From positions 248,001 through 312,000 of the forward strand of contig NZ_JAEUAN010000001.1 of the NCBI RefSeq assembly GCF_019511445.1: a stretch of 64,000 nt of DNA, written 5' to 3'. The notes below the pieces were generated by a model, which was not told where the DNA came from, searched no databases, and saw only the letters and a program-made list of their open reading frames with translations. The position numbers and the translations under genes were made by a program. Position 1 is the stretch's first letter, and the number at the start of each line of letters is the position of its first letter. Shown here piece by piece: positions 34,069 to 41,699 of the stretch. Source of the stretch: Aliirhizobium wenxiniae. GTDB taxonomy: Bacteria; Pseudomonadota; Alphaproteobacteria; Rhizobiales; Rhizobiaceae.

Positions 34069-35232
34069 ATGCGCGACCAGATCACCGGATTCTTCAAAGG
34101 CATGGCTGCTGCCATAGGGCGCGGCGTCCGGATATTGATCGCCTGGCTGATATGGCCGCTGATGGCCGTCCATGGCTGGTACCGGGGGCGCCGTCTCATG
34201 GTAAAGGGGCCGATCGCGCTCGTTCTCGTCCTGCTCGTTGCCTTCTATGGTTATTTCATCTGGCAAACGCAGGTCTGGCGCGGGTTCGATCCGAATTTCG
34301 TCGATAGCTACCGATGGACGGAGCGCAACATTCCTGCGGGCCAGGAGTTGCCTGTGCCCGGCGTCGAGGCGCAGGCTCAGGCCGCCGCGACATCCGGGGT
34401 GGCCGCCGCAGCTGCAAGGCAATGCCAGACGTCTGCCATCGCGGATGCGTCGGCCGATCTCACCGACATGAATGTCAACCAGAATGCATGGATCTCTTCC
34501 ATGCTTCTCTATCGCCTCGGCTTTTTCGGGATCGATTGGGACCATACGCCTTTTCTCGACAACAAGGCATCGTTCCAGCGTGGTGTGAACCAGGCCGTTC
34601 GCCGCACGTCCGTCGAACTTGTCGATACGCTGGCGCGGATGAGGGGGACTTCGGGCGTCAACTCCAATCTTCAGGATGCGCGCAGCAACCTGCAGTTTGA
34701 CGAATATTCCTGGTATTTCGGCTTGAGCCCGTTCGGCCCCAAGACGCCGACCCCGAGCTATTATCGGGCCGCGATCAACAGCCTGAACAAGTTCAATGTC
34801 GAGTTGGGCAATTGCTCTGCCACATTCGACAGCCGCGCCGACAATCTCGTCCAGTTCATCGATCGCGTTGCTAACGATCTCGGCGGCACTTCCGCGATCC
34901 TGCGCGAGCGTTCTGAAAACTATAATGGCGGATGGTTCGACACGCGGGCGGACGATCGCTTCTGGTTCGCCTACGGTCAGCTTTACGGTTATTACGCCAT
35001 CCTTTCGGCCGCCGGCGCTGACTTCTCGCAGGTCATTCGCGAGCGCAATCTGGCGCCGCTCTGGGCGGATATGCTGAAGCAGATGCAGGCGGCATTGCGC
35101 ATCCAGCCGGCAATCATCTCTAACGGTGCCGAGGATGGCTGGATCATGCCGACGCATCTGGCGGTGATGGGCTTCTACACGCTGCGGGTTCGCTCCAACC
35201 TGGTGGAGATCCGACTGGTGCTCGACCGCTAA
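34069..35232 (+). CDS. DUF2333 membrane-anchored protein
   Basis: The 387-residue protein has an N-terminal amphipathic part, one membrane helix (PIALVLVLLVAFYGYFIW, about residues 48-65) and a large periplasmic domain with WRGFDPNFVDSYRW, FFGIDWDHTPFLDNKASFQ and EYSWYFGLSPFGPKTPTPSYYRAA. This is the DUF2333 pattern, common in proteobacteria and without an assigned function. AGGAGG lies before the ATG. It is followed by a dispersed repeat, not by a terminator I can identify. Confidence 0.8.
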   Translation: MRDQITGFFKGMAAAIGRGVRILIAWLIWPLMAVHGWYRGRRLMVKGPIALVLVLLVAFYGYFIWQTQVWRGFDPNFVDSYRWTERNIPAGQELPVPGVEAQAQAAATSGVAAAAARQCQTSAIADASADLTDMNVNQNAWISSMLLYRLGFFGIDWDHTPFLDNKASFQRGVNQAVRRTSVELVDTLARMRGTSGVNSNLQDARSNLQFDEYSWYFGLSPFGPKTPTPSYYRAAINSLNKFNVELGNCSATFDSRADNLVQFIDRVANDLGGTSAILRERSENYNGGWFDTRADDRFWFAYGQLYGYYAILSAAGADFSQVIRERNLAPLWADMLKQMQAALRIQPAIISNGAEDGWIMPTHLAVMGFYTLRVRSNLVEIRLVLDR

Positions 35233-35263
35233 AGCACGTCGCGATCTTTCAGGCTCGCTTGTC

Positions 35264-35336
35264 GTGCTTTAGCTCTTTGTTTTTGCGCATGTCTTTATCC
35301 CGAAGCCGGTGACCACTTTCGGGAGACATGCTCTAA
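35264..35336. repeat. RIME-like rhizobial intergenic repeat
   Basis: The stretch contains tgctttagctctttgttttt, gcgcatgtctttatccc, and cactttcgggagacatgct in the order and spacing of a mosaic element dispersed through Rhizobium, Sinorhizobium and Agrobacterium genomes. It forms an imperfect hairpin (gcatgtc with gacatgc). It fills the short space between two converging genes, ending at the stop of the PAS gene. Confidence 0.75.
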
Positions 35337-35806
35337 ACAAGGCCGTTCAGTTCGTCGTCGGGGATGAAGCCGATCGTCGTGCTTGCCTGCGGGAAAAGCT
35401 CGTAGGTCATGCCGACAACGTCGCCGTCTCCCTCATCTCCTGCCCGGAATTTGCCAACGCTGCGAACGAATTTGAAGGTCGTGGGGCCGTTCTTGACGCG
35501 GTAGAGATTGTGGAAAGTCAGCCGCGATGCACTCGCACGCTCGAAGGTCTCCATCATCCCGGTCAGGTCATCCGGATGGATGGCCGCACTCAACCGGACA
35601 AGATCGAGCGGCCCATCCACATGTTCGATCCCGAAAATCTGGCAATATTCCGCAGTGCCGAAAATATGTCCGCTATCAATGTTGAAGCGCCAGAAGCCAC
35701 ACAGGCGGAAGGAGCCGACGAGTTCCAGTATTTCCATGTCGCTCAAACCGATAAGCCGATGCTGGGCTTCGTATGGTTTGCGCGAATGCTCGATCCAGGA
35801 TGCCAA
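35333..35806 (-). CDS. PAS-domain protein downstream of a LuxR regulator
   Basis: The product is about 157 residues: a short N-terminal region and one PAS domain (GFWRFNIDSGHIFGTAEYCQIFGIEHVDGPLDLVRLSAAIHPDDLTGMMETFERA, then FVRSVGKFRAGDEGDGDVVGMTYEL). There is no output domain, so it probably signals by binding a partner. No ATG is available; an in-frame stop lies about 15 codons upstream and the only standard start is the TTG at 35806, with GGAGAT upstream. It follows the LuxR gene by 34 bases on the same strand, so the two are likely one operon. Confidence 0.72.
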   Translation of the reverse strand: MASWIEHSRKPYEAQHRLIGLSDMEILELVGSFRLCGFWRFNIDSGHIFGTAEYCQIFGIEHVDGPLDLVRLSAAIHPDDLTGMMETFERASASRLTFHNLYRVKNGPTTFKFVRSVGKFRAGDEGDGDVVGMTYELFPQASTTIGFIPDDELNGLV

Positions 35807-35840
35807 TTTCAGATGATCTCCAGCCGGGGCTGTTTTGAAT

Positions 35841-36566
35841 TCAGGCGATAAGTCTAAGCCTTAGCGCCTTGGCCACAAGCTGCGTCCGGTTGACGCAATC
35901 AAGCTTCTTGATGGCATTGGTCATGTAGGCGTTCACCGTGTGATCGGAGAGCGTCAGTATCCGGCCGATCTCGACGGATGTCTTGCCCTGCGCTGTCCAG
36001 CGGACCACTTCCAGCTCGCGGACGGTGAGAGGGGATGGGGCGGCCTGGCGCTCGTTACGCCGGATCTTCTCGAACATGTCGAAGGCATGCAGGATGATCA
36101 TGCCGATCTCGTTGAGCTCGACCTGGGTAAGGCGGGGGCGGGCGCCATCGAAACGCATGATGAAGCGTTCGCCTTCGATGGAGTGAAGTGTCATCGCGAC
36201 GCTGGTGATCAATCCGTACCGTCGTTGAAGATCTTCAATGCCGCTATCCACCGCAAAGGGACGGGATTGACGCGGGTCGCCGATCGACCAGCAAAAGGGT
36301 AGTTTCGACTGCAGGATGATATCGCCAAGGGCGCATTTTTCCAGAAGCCGCTTTCGGTCGAATTCCGCAAAATAGGGCTCGGGAATGCTGCTCTGCAAAA
36401 TCATCCGCGACAGAAATTTCTCGTCCGGATTGGTAAGCGACAGCAACGTAACGTGCTGCAAGCTGAATTCATGCGTTACCCGTCGCAAGGCCAAGAATAG
36501 ACCTTCTTGCGATTGGGTCGCAGATATCTCGCTGCTCAGCACCGATTGCCGTTCGTGAGTTATCAT
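35841..36566 (-). CDS. LuxR-family transcriptional regulator
   Basis: The 241-residue protein has an N-terminal sensor-like domain (VTHEFSLQHVTLLSLTNPDEKFLSRMILQSSIPEPYFAEF) of the autoinducer-binding type and a C-terminal LuxR helix-turn-helix (PLTVRELEVVRWTAQGKTSVEIGRILTLSDHTVNAYMTNAIKKLDCVNRTQLVAKAL). No luxI-like synthase is nearby, so it would be an orphan (solo) regulator responding to an external signal or none. It is upstream of a PAS protein on the same strand. An inverted repeat is present 70 to 94 bases before its start. Confidence 0.85.
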   Translation of the reverse strand: MITHERQSVLSSEISATQSQEGLFLALRRVTHEFSLQHVTLLSLTNPDEKFLSRMILQSSIPEPYFAEFDRKRLLEKCALGDIILQSKLPFCWSIGDPRQSRPFAVDSGIEDLQRRYGLITSVAMTLHSIEGERFIMRFDGARPRLTQVELNEIGMIILHAFDMFEKIRRNERQAAPSPLTVRELEVVRWTAQGKTSVEIGRILTLSDHTVNAYMTNAIKKLDCVNRTQLVAKALRLRLIA

Positions 36567-36901
36567 CAGTTTTTCGGGTTCAAAGGAGCTATGTTATTGT
36601 TAATAAATATACTAGTTACATTGAATAGCCAGAGAAAACTCGTCAAAAATCCGCGAGTTAACAGCTTTCGTGATACGTGATCAGGTTAATTATTTGATTT
36701 CAGTGGCTTATGGGCAAATGCCTGAAGTGTGGAAATAAGCTCAATTCAAGTTTTCCTGTCGCACTGCAAAGATGAGGCCGCCAAGTTTGGTCTGTTACAA
36801 CGACATCGGCGCATAATGCTGGCTTTCCCGACGCCTGGCTTATGTGTCTGTGAGCCGATACTCGCTGTTGCCCGATCCGGCTGACGCCTGCGTCCTCCGT
36901 C
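36567..36901. other. Non-coding gap between luxR and the GGDEF gene
   Basis: No gene is apparent in these 335 bases. The part next to luxR is AT-rich and should contain its promoter. An inverted repeat AACTCG/CGAGTT (36637-36659, 11-base centre) is the only structure that stands out. The rest lies after the stop of the leftward GGDEF gene and shows no clear terminator. Confidence 0.4.
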
Positions 36902-38236
36902 TCAGCTTTCAACGGATGCGGTCGGGGTGATCGCTTCCGGGATGGTGAGCGTGGAATAGACCCGATTTCTGCCCTTGGCCTTGGCGAGATAAAGAAGCTG
37001 GTCGGCGGCGTTGAGCTGGTTTTCGAACGTTTCGTCCGGCTCGAATTCGACGACGCCGATCGATATGGTCGCCGAGATCGATCGGCTGCCGGCTGTGATC
37101 GCCAATCCGCCGATAGTGTTGCGTAATTCCTCACAGAACGAGTGTGCCTGAAACGCGTCCAGATGATTGAGGTAGATCGCAAACTCCTCTCCACCGATGC
37201 GGGCGGGCATATGTCTTGCGGGCGCGCACATATCCGCCATGACTGCCGAGATGGCCTGCAGCACGGCATCGCCGGCATCATGCCCATAGGTGTCGTTCAC
37301 CGTCTTGAAATGGTCGATATCGAGGAGGGCGATTGAACCGCGTATGGCTTGCTTGCCATGCTGGCGCATGGTCGAGAAGAAATGGCGCCGGTTTGCAAGG
37401 CCGGTCAGATCGTCCCGTTCCGCCAGACGGCGAAGATGATTGAGCTGCGCCAGCGTTTCGACGTTGTTGTCGATGCGGCATTTGAGTTCTTCATGCACGA
37501 AGGGGCGATAGATGAAATCCGACGCACCGGCCTTGAGGAAGCTTGCAGACAGCAGCCGATCGGAGGACGAGGAAATGCCGATAATGCGAAGCTGTTCCGA
37601 ATTGCGGGTCTGGCGAATGCGGCGCGTGAGTTCGTAGCCATCCATATCGGCCATGTGATAGTCGGTGATGACGATATCGATCGTCTCGTCCGCCGTCAGT
37701 ATTTCCAGCGCCTGCCGGCCAGACCGGGCTTCCAGAACCTGAAAGTTCTGGCGGTTGAGAATTTCCACGAGTTCGGACCGGGCGGTGCGGGCGTCATCGA
37801 CAACGAGGATCTTGTGGGCGCTGTTGGCGATGATGCGGCTGACAGTCTGAACGACCTTATCGACCGTTTTGGTGCCGTCCTTGACGATATAATCGACGAT
37901 CTTCTTGCCGGTGCAGCGGTCTCTGGTCTCTGCGTCGAACATCGCCGTGAAGACGATTGTCGGGATCTCCTTCTCCACGAGGAGATCAAGGATCTCGCCA
38001 TTCGGTGCGTCGGGAAGGTTGAGGCCGCTCAAGGCGAGCAGGAACGTGCCTTCGTCAATGTTCTTGCGCGCTTGCGCAAGAGAGCCGCAGCGCGTGACGA
38101 TCGCGCCGGTTTCCTCTTCCAGGCGCTGGGTCAACAGCGTCGACAGCGCGACGGAATCCTCCACGAGAAGTATTCTTTCCCCCTGCTGCAGGCGCAGTCC
38201 GTTGATGGAAAGCAGATTCTCGCGGCCTACAGTCAT
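36902..38236 (-). CDS. REC-REC-GGDEF diguanylate cyclase (PleD-like)
   Basis: The 444-residue protein has two receiver domains and a GGDEF domain. The first receiver (ILLVEDSVALSTLL) reads LLALSGLNLPDAP where the phosphoacceptor Asp is expected, so it is probably not phosphorylated. The second (ILVVDDARTARSELVEIL, DIVITDYHMADMDG) keeps the Asp. The cyclase domain has DDLTGLANRRHF, LDIDHFKTVNDTYGH and the active motif RIGGEEFA. It makes cyclic di-GMP, controlling motility and attachment. The domain order is that of PleD from Caulobacter. GGAGGAC precedes the ATG. Confidence 0.9.
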   Translation of the reverse strand: MTVGRENLLSINGLRLQQGERILLVEDSVALSTLLTQRLEEETGAIVTRCGSLAQARKNIDEGTFLLALSGLNLPDAPNGEILDLLVEKEIPTIVFTAMFDAETRDRCTGKKIVDYIVKDGTKTVDKVVQTVSRIIANSAHKILVVDDARTARSELVEILNRQNFQVLEARSGRQALEILTADETIDIVITDYHMADMDGYELTRRIRQTRNSEQLRIIGISSSSDRLLSASFLKAGASDFIYRPFVHEELKCRIDNNVETLAQLNHLRRLAERDDLTGLANRRHFFSTMRQHGKQAIRGSIALLDIDHFKTVNDTYGHDAGDAVLQAISAVMADMCAPARHMPARIGGEEFAIYLNHLDAFQAHSFCEELRNTIGGLAITAGSRSISATISIGVVEFEPDETFENQLNAADQLLYLAKAKGRNRVYSTLTIPEAITPTASVES

Positions 38237-38284
38237 GTCGTCCTCCGGGGCAGTTCAGCCGCCTGATAAGCGACATGAATTACC

Positions 38285-38386
38285 AGAGCGTTTCCACATT
38301 TCCTTGATATGCGGAAACTCTATCTCGCCTTGTTATAACGCAATTCCGGACGCAAAATCGGATTTCGATTTTGCGTCCGGAATTGC
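38285..38386. repeat. Rhizobial mosaic repeat with 21-base perfect arms
   Basis: The right part has two arms (38340-38360 and 38366-38386) that are perfect reverse complements over 21 bases with a 5-base loop; the core words are GCAATTCCGGACG and CGTCCGGAATTGC. The left part (agagcgtttcc with ggaaactct) is a second hairpin. This bipartite layout is that of a common Rhizobiaceae intergenic element, but the arms are usually imperfect. Confidence 0.8.
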
Positions 38387-38460
38387 TTAATCAATCATTC
38401 AATTGACGAAATAGTGCCCGCAGCCTTCAATTCCCCCTGACTGAAGGCTCTAGAAACGCA

Positions 38461-38994
38461 TCAGAGATGCGCTTCCTGTTTGGCTTCGTTCTTGTCAGCC
38501 TTGGTGGCCGCCATGATGCGTTCCAGCCAGCCGAGCATAACGGCGGATACAACGAAGGCGAGGTGGATGATGGTGTACCACATCAGCTTTGCATCGGTGT
38601 ATTGGTTGGCGTTGAGGAAGATCTGCAAAAGGTGGATCGACGAAATTGCGACGATCGAGGAGGCGACCTTGATCTTGAGGCTGCCGGCATCGAGCTTGCC
38701 GAGGAAGGAAACGTCGGCTTCCGTCTCATCAAACCGGCTGACGAAGTTTTCGTAGCCGGAGATCATCACCATGACGATGAGGCTTGCAACCAGCGCCGCA
38801 TCAATCAGCCCGAGCATGGCGAGGATCATCTCGGCTTCGCCGAGCGTGAAGACATCCTTGGCGATCTTCCAGAATTTGAAGGCAAAGGAAAGCGCATAGA
38901 CCGCCAGCGCGGCCACGAGGCCCATATAGAAGACGACCAACAGCCAGCGGCTCGAGAGGATGATCTTCTCGACCAGCAGTTCCAGCGATTTCAT
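38461..38994 (-). CDS. UPF0114/TIGR00645 membrane protein (YqhA-like)
   Basis: The 177-residue protein has about four membrane helices (WLLVVFYMGLVAALAVYALSF, MLGLIDAALVASLIVMVMI, VASSIVAISSIHLLQIFL, IIHLAFVVSAVMLGWLERI) and the conserved GYENFVSRFDE block after helix 2. This is the UPF0114 family, a conserved inner-membrane protein of unknown function. The ATG at 38994 follows CCGGAGAAC. Confidence 0.88.
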   Translation of the reverse strand: MKSLELLVEKIILSSRWLLVVFYMGLVAALAVYALSFAFKFWKIAKDVFTLGEAEMILAMLGLIDAALVASLIVMVMISGYENFVSRFDETEADVSFLGKLDAGSLKIKVASSIVAISSIHLLQIFLNANQYTDAKLMWYTIIHLAFVVSAVMLGWLERIMAATKADKNEAKQEAHL

Positions 38995-39112
38995 TTGATG
39001 TTCTCCGGCTTAATCAGGGGTGCTTCACATAATAGGCCAGAGGTGGTTCCGGCAAGGCCGTAGATGGTGTGCCTTGTTGCATTTAAATCACTTGGCAAAA
39101 CTCACATAAACA

Positions 39113-39127
39113 TGATTCATCAAGTCA
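39113..39127 (+). promoter_or_regulatory. Iron-responsive (RirA-type) box 1
   Basis: TGA-TTCATCAAG-TCA fits the TGA-N9-TCA core of the rhizobial iron-responsive operator bound by the iron-sulfur regulator RirA. It lies upstream of the promoter of the heme receptor gene. Confidence 0.55.
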
Positions 39128-39138
39128 TATTTTAATAA

Positions 39139-39167
39139 TTGACAACCAGAGTCATGTTTTCTAATGG
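39139..39167 (+). promoter_or_regulatory. Promoter of the heme receptor overlapping iron box 2
   Basis: TTGACA (39139-39144) and TAATGG (39162-39167) with 17 bases between form a plausible sigma-70 promoter. A second TGA-N9-TCA box (39140-39154, N9 is CAACCAGAG) overlaps the -35 element. A repressor bound there would exclude RNA polymerase in iron-replete cells. The two boxes begin 27 bases apart. Confidence 0.55.
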
Positions 39168-39285
39168 CATGAATAAGGCGGTTTCTGCCTCCTGCCACAT
39201 TTTTGACGAAATTTAACTAGGCCAGCTTTTGCCATCGTGCTCTTGCGCGAGGGGGATGGCGTGCGGCCATATAAAAGGGACAGTT

Positions 39286-41532
39286 ATGGCCAGCCGGCGT
39301 CTGCGATCGATCCTCACCACCTGCACCGCGCTTGCGCTGCTTTCCATTGCTGCCGAAGCTTCTGCTCAGCAGGCTAACTCTCAGCCGAGTGCGACGGACA
39401 CCACACTGCGACCAATCGTGCTCCGCGGTGGAAGGGTAAAGGTTAAGGCCGATGATCCGGCTGCGAACACGCCACTTGCCAGCACCACCACTGCAGATGA
39501 CATAGCAAAAAAGGAAATAAACAGCGTTCAGGATCTCGGCAATACAACTGAGCCTGGTGTTGATTTTGTCGAGAGTCGTCCGGGAATGCCTGGCGGCATG
39601 TTCATCCGCGGTCTTGGTGGTCCACGTATTACCACCTTGGTTGATAATATACCGATTCCGTTCCTCAGCAACGACGCCCGTTCGGGTGCGCAGTCTCCGA
39701 CGACCGGTGTCAGCGACGGTACGAATAGCTTCGACCTTTCCTCTCTGTCATCGGTGGACGTGGTTCGCGGTGCTGACTCGAGCCGCATAGGCAACGGCGC
39801 TCTCGGTGGTGCATTGATCCTGAGGACGCTTGAGCCGGAAGACCTGATTGGCGAGGGGCGCGACTGGGGTGGCGTTGCCAAGCTCACCTATGACGGAGAT
39901 AACAACAGCTTTGGTGGTTCTGTGGCTGTTGCCAAGAGAATCCAGAACACTTCGGTCCTGTTCCAGGGCGGTTACAAGAAGGGCCAAGAACGAAAGGGTA
40001 ATGGAGATATCGGTGGTTTTGGTGGTGGTGCAACCGGTCGTACCGAAGCGAACCCCGCCGACTTCGATCAGAACAATCTTCTTTTCAAGCTTCGTCAGGA
40101 TCTCGACGGAGGTCACCGCATCGGTCTTACTACCGAACGGTTCGACCTTCAGACGGATACCGAATTGAAATCTGCTGCCGGAGCTGCTGATACGTCGTTC
40201 AATCCTGACGATTATAATGGTGTTGATGACACGCGGCGCGAACGCGTTTCTATTGACTACGAGTACGAGGCGCCGGAGGCAGGCGGCCTGATCGACGCCG
40301 CTTCGCTTACGCTTTATTGGCAGCGGCTTAACAAGGTTGCCGGTTCGGAAGGTACACGCAACAACACAACGCCATACCTGCGCGAAAACGACATGGAAGA
40401 GAGCGCATTCGGTATCACTGGCGGCCTGATCTCCCACTTTGAAACGGGCAATATCGATCATGAGCTTCGGTTCGGTGGCCTTGCGTCGATCTCGAACACT
40501 ACCAGCTACATGACCGTTGCTCCAGCCAGTCCGGTGACCTTCTCCCAAGGCGATTTCCCTGATGTGGATGGTTCGAAAATCGGACTCTATGTTGAAGATG
40601 AAATGAGTATCGGCGAAACGGGCTTCTCGCTGACGCCTGGTGTACGCTTTGACTGGTACGACTATGATCCGAAGATTTCCGATGGCTACAAGCAGAATGT
40701 CGGTCTCGGAATCTGGGGTGAACCCGAGGGGCAGGACGGAATGCGTCTTTCCCCGAAACTCTTGGCAACCTATGATCTGACACCTGAGGTCGAACTTTTC
40801 GCGCAGTGGTCGATGGGCTTCCGCGCGCCGACCGTAAACGAACTTTATCTCAACTTCAGCAATCCGACGACGGGTTACGCACAGATTGGCAATCCGAACC
40901 TGAAACCGGAGACCTCGCAAGGGTTTGAAGTTGGTGCTAGCTACACAAGCAATGGCATGACAGCCAAGCTGACGGCCTTTCACAACCGCTATAGAAATTT
41001 CATCGACGTTGTGACCGGCGATCCCCAGCCTCCGCAATTCCCGCTGTTTGTATCCAGCTACTTTAATCGCGATAGTGTCCAGATTTCGGGTGTCGAGTTG
41101 AAGGCAACCAAGGAACTCGCGAACGGCTTCCACCTCAGCGGTTCGCTTGCCTATGCCTACGGCAAGGACACGGATACCGACGAACTGATCCGTACCGTTG
41201 CTCCATTCAAGGCCATTCTCGGAGCGGGCTATGCTCAGGAAAGCTGGGGTGCCGACCTGACAGGTATCTTCGCTGCAGGAATGCGTGATGACGGAAATCC
41301 GGCAACCTTCGACGCTCCGGGTTATGGCATCGCAAACCTCACGGGCTGGTGGGAGCCCGAGCAAACAAAGGGGCTTCGCATTCAGGCGGGCGTCTACAAC
41401 ATCTTTGACAAGACGTATTTCAATGCTGTCGGGACGCGCAATGTGAACCCCACAAGTGGAACAGCCTCACGTCCCGATTTCTATTCCGAGCCGGGCCGCT
41501 CGTTCAAAATCTCTCTGACCCAGCGGTTCTGA
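39286..41532 (+). CDS. TonB-dependent heme receptor (ShmR/HmuR-like)
   Basis: The 748-residue outer-membrane protein has a signal peptide (MASRRLRSILTTCTALALLSIAAEASAQ), a plug domain (GMFIRGLGGPRITTLVDNIPIPF) and a long barrel ending in FKISLTQRF. The FRAP box (MGFRAPTVNELYLNF) and NPNL box (IGNPNLKPETSQGFE) are those of heme and hemoprotein receptors. The stretch between the two boxes contains no histidine, unlike HemR-type receptors. It imports heme with TonB energy. The start at 39286 has AAAAGGGA upstream. Confidence 0.9.
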   Translation: MASRRLRSILTTCTALALLSIAAEASAQQANSQPSATDTTLRPIVLRGGRVKVKADDPAANTPLASTTTADDIAKKEINSVQDLGNTTEPGVDFVESRPGMPGGMFIRGLGGPRITTLVDNIPIPFLSNDARSGAQSPTTGVSDGTNSFDLSSLSSVDVVRGADSSRIGNGALGGALILRTLEPEDLIGEGRDWGGVAKLTYDGDNNSFGGSVAVAKRIQNTSVLFQGGYKKGQERKGNGDIGGFGGGATGRTEANPADFDQNNLLFKLRQDLDGGHRIGLTTERFDLQTDTELKSAAGAADTSFNPDDYNGVDDTRRERVSIDYEYEAPEAGGLIDAASLTLYWQRLNKVAGSEGTRNNTTPYLRENDMEESAFGITGGLISHFETGNIDHELRFGGLASISNTTSYMTVAPASPVTFSQGDFPDVDGSKIGLYVEDEMSIGETGFSLTPGVRFDWYDYDPKISDGYKQNVGLGIWGEPEGQDGMRLSPKLLATYDLTPEVELFAQWSMGFRAPTVNELYLNFSNPTTGYAQIGNPNLKPETSQGFEVGASYTSNGMTAKLTAFHNRYRNFIDVVTGDPQPPQFPLFVSSYFNRDSVQISGVELKATKELANGFHLSGSLAYAYGKDTDTDELIRTVAPFKAILGAGYAQESWGADLTGIFAAGMRDDGNPATFDAPGYGIANLTGWWEPEQTKGLRIQAGVYNIFDKTYFNAVGTRNVNPTSGTASRPDFYSEPGRSFKISLTQRF

Positions 41533-41559
41533 TCGCCAGTCTTTCAAAATCTCCAGTCG

Positions 41560-41587
41560 AGGGCGGTGCGAGTGATCGTGTCGCCCT
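41560..41587 (+). terminator. Terminator of the heme receptor gene
   Basis: Arms agggcg and cgccct, with an inner CGA/TCG pair, are followed by TTTTTCTTT. It lies 27 bases after the stop codon. Confidence 0.65.
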
Positions 41588-41699
41588 TTTTCTTTGGATC
41601 GGCGGTGGACGCTCAGAGCCTGCTATTCACAGGTTGGACCGGCTTCGATAAGCATGGCCGCACAAAATGCTCCTTAGAAATCGCCAAGAGGGAAGCCAC

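Noticed and set aside
33047..35157. Two long minus-strand frames (286 and 446 residues) opposite the unknown protein and DUF2333.
   Set aside because: The plus-strand genes have good ribosome sites, and DUF2333 has a membrane helix and family blocks; the minus frames are Arg/Pro-rich in the manner of shadows.
39748..41364. A 538-residue minus-strand frame within the heme receptor gene.
   Set aside because: The plus-strand receptor has signal peptide, plug, FRAP and NPNL boxes and a barrel end; the opposite frame has none.
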